Assembly (NCBI GenBank): GCA_900769545.1
Contig: CAAGGZ010000145.1
Coordinates: forward strand, 1 to 5,553
Direction: 5' to 3'
DNA length: 5,553 nt
DNA from: Clostridia bacterium
GTDB lineage: Bacteria; Bacillota; Clostridia; Christensenellales; Borkfalkiaceae
Both the position numbers and the translations under genes were made by a program. The notes under the pieces are model-generated. The model saw only the letters and a list, made by a program, of their open reading frames with translations. It searched no databases and had not been told where the DNA came from. Of this stretch, positions 5,030 to 5,553 are shown one piece after another. Position 1 is the stretch's first letter. Every line of letters starts with the position of its first letter.

Positions 5030-5553
5030 GTGATTGAAAAAATTAAAGCGGTAGTAATTGGTCATGCAGTAGGGGATGCGTTAGGCGTTCCCGTGGAATT
5101 TGCAAGTCGCGAAGAATTAGACAATGCTCCTGTAACAAATATGGAGGGTTATGGTACGTATCCTGTTCCAGCTGGCGCTTGGTCGGATGATACGAGTATG
5201 GCGTTATGCACGATGGACGCGTTGATCAATTATGGTCTTGATTACGACCAAATTATGATAAACTTCGCTAAGTGGTATTACAATGATGAGTTTACACCGA
5301 CGGGAGAGATGTTTGACGTTGGAAACACTTGCAGCATCGCGATTGAGAACTATATTGTCGGCAAAAAGACTTATTTGGAATGTGGACGAAGCGGCGAAAG
5401 TGATAACGGGAATGGTTCGTTAATGCGCATTCATCCCGTGGTTTTATATTTGGCAAATAAGGATATGCCGATAGACAAAAAAATTCAAATCGTACATGCC
5501 ATGTCTGCATTGACACACGCTCATATCCGTTCTAAAATCGGTTGTGGGATTTA
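5030..5553 (+). CDS. ADP-ribosylglycohydrolase family protein, 3' end outside window
   Basis: The first 174 residues are visible. The family motifs occur in order: GDALGVPVEF (15-24), the Mg-binding SDDTSM (52-57), TGEMFDVGNT (91-100), NGNGSLMRIHP (126-136) and THAH (162-165). DraG/ARH-type enzymes use a dinuclear Mg or Mn site to remove ADP-ribose from proteins or small molecules; the C-terminal metal-binding aspartates lie beyond the window. The GTG at 5030 is chosen because it gives the expected short N-terminus (IEKIKAVVIGHAVGDALG) and has AGGTGG (5017-5022) seven bases upstream; no in-frame ATG occurs before the GDALG motif. It starts three bases after the previous stop. The gene looks richer in G+C than the two preceding AT-rich ones, so it may have joined the operon separately. 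The substrate cannot be told from sequence. Confidence 0.92.
   Translation, partial: MIEKIKAVVIGHAVGDALGVPVEFASREELDNAPVTNMEGYGTYPVPAGAWSDDTSMALCTMDALINYGLDYDQIMINFAKWYYNDEFTPTGEMFDVGNTCSIAIENYIVGKKTYLECGRSGESDNGNGSLMRIHPVVLYLANKDMPIDKKIQIVHAMSALTHAHIRSKIGCGI

Noticed and set aside
5292..5516. A 74-codon minus-strand frame near the right end
   Set aside because: It is antisense to the conserved motifs of the ADP-ribosylglycohydrolase.

Overview
The window looks like a chromosomal stretch from an endospore-forming member of the Clostridia, probably an uncultivated gut lineage. The grounds are a SpoVT-type AbrB regulator with a forespore-like promoter, consensus sigma-A promoters, strong GGAGG ribosome binding sites, and a tRNA-Leu with an AAG anticodon, a form known from some Firmicutes. 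The taxonomic placement is inference from gene content.

Left part (1-2470), roughly half G+C where sampled: the 3' part of a CvpA-like polytopic membrane protein gene (+), a convergent zinc-dependent phospholipase C family gene (-), and spoVT (-). The CvpA-like gene appears to end at a strong intrinsic terminator lying inside the 3' coding end of the convergent phospholipase gene. spoVT is divergent from a tRNA-Leu(AAG) gene that has a perfect TTGACA-17-TATAAT promoter and its own hairpin terminator.

Right part (2472-5553) is accessory in character and AT-rich up to about 5030. It begins with about 400 bases without a convincing gene but rich in regulatory-looking sequence. This holds a perfect tandem 12-mer, a TTTACA-17-TATAAT promoter overlapped by an 8-bp dyad, and three A-tract repeats spaced exactly 31 bp apart. 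Two extended -10 elements pointing in opposite directions flank the repeats.

A tightly packed set of five genes follows, with junctions of -10, -4, +2 and +3 bp, read as one operon: (1) a free-standing homologue of the RNA polymerase alpha C-terminal domain; (2) a 449-residue protein with a Tudor/SH3-like N-terminus, BspA-type leucine-rich repeats and a Cys-containing C-terminal region; (3) a 73-residue protein with a canonical EF-hand loop and one C-terminal membrane segment; (4) a 59-residue acidic coiled-coil-like protein; (5) the first 174 residues of an ADP-ribosylglycohydrolase, cut by the window end.

The most interesting idea is that genes 1-5 form an undescribed accessory system next to a tRNA gene. 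Its alpha-CTD-like protein keeps the residues by which the real alpha-CTD holds A-tract minor grooves, and may act on the A-tract repeats in front of its own gene. The operon layout is seen in the sequence; the joint function, autoregulation and mobility are inference.
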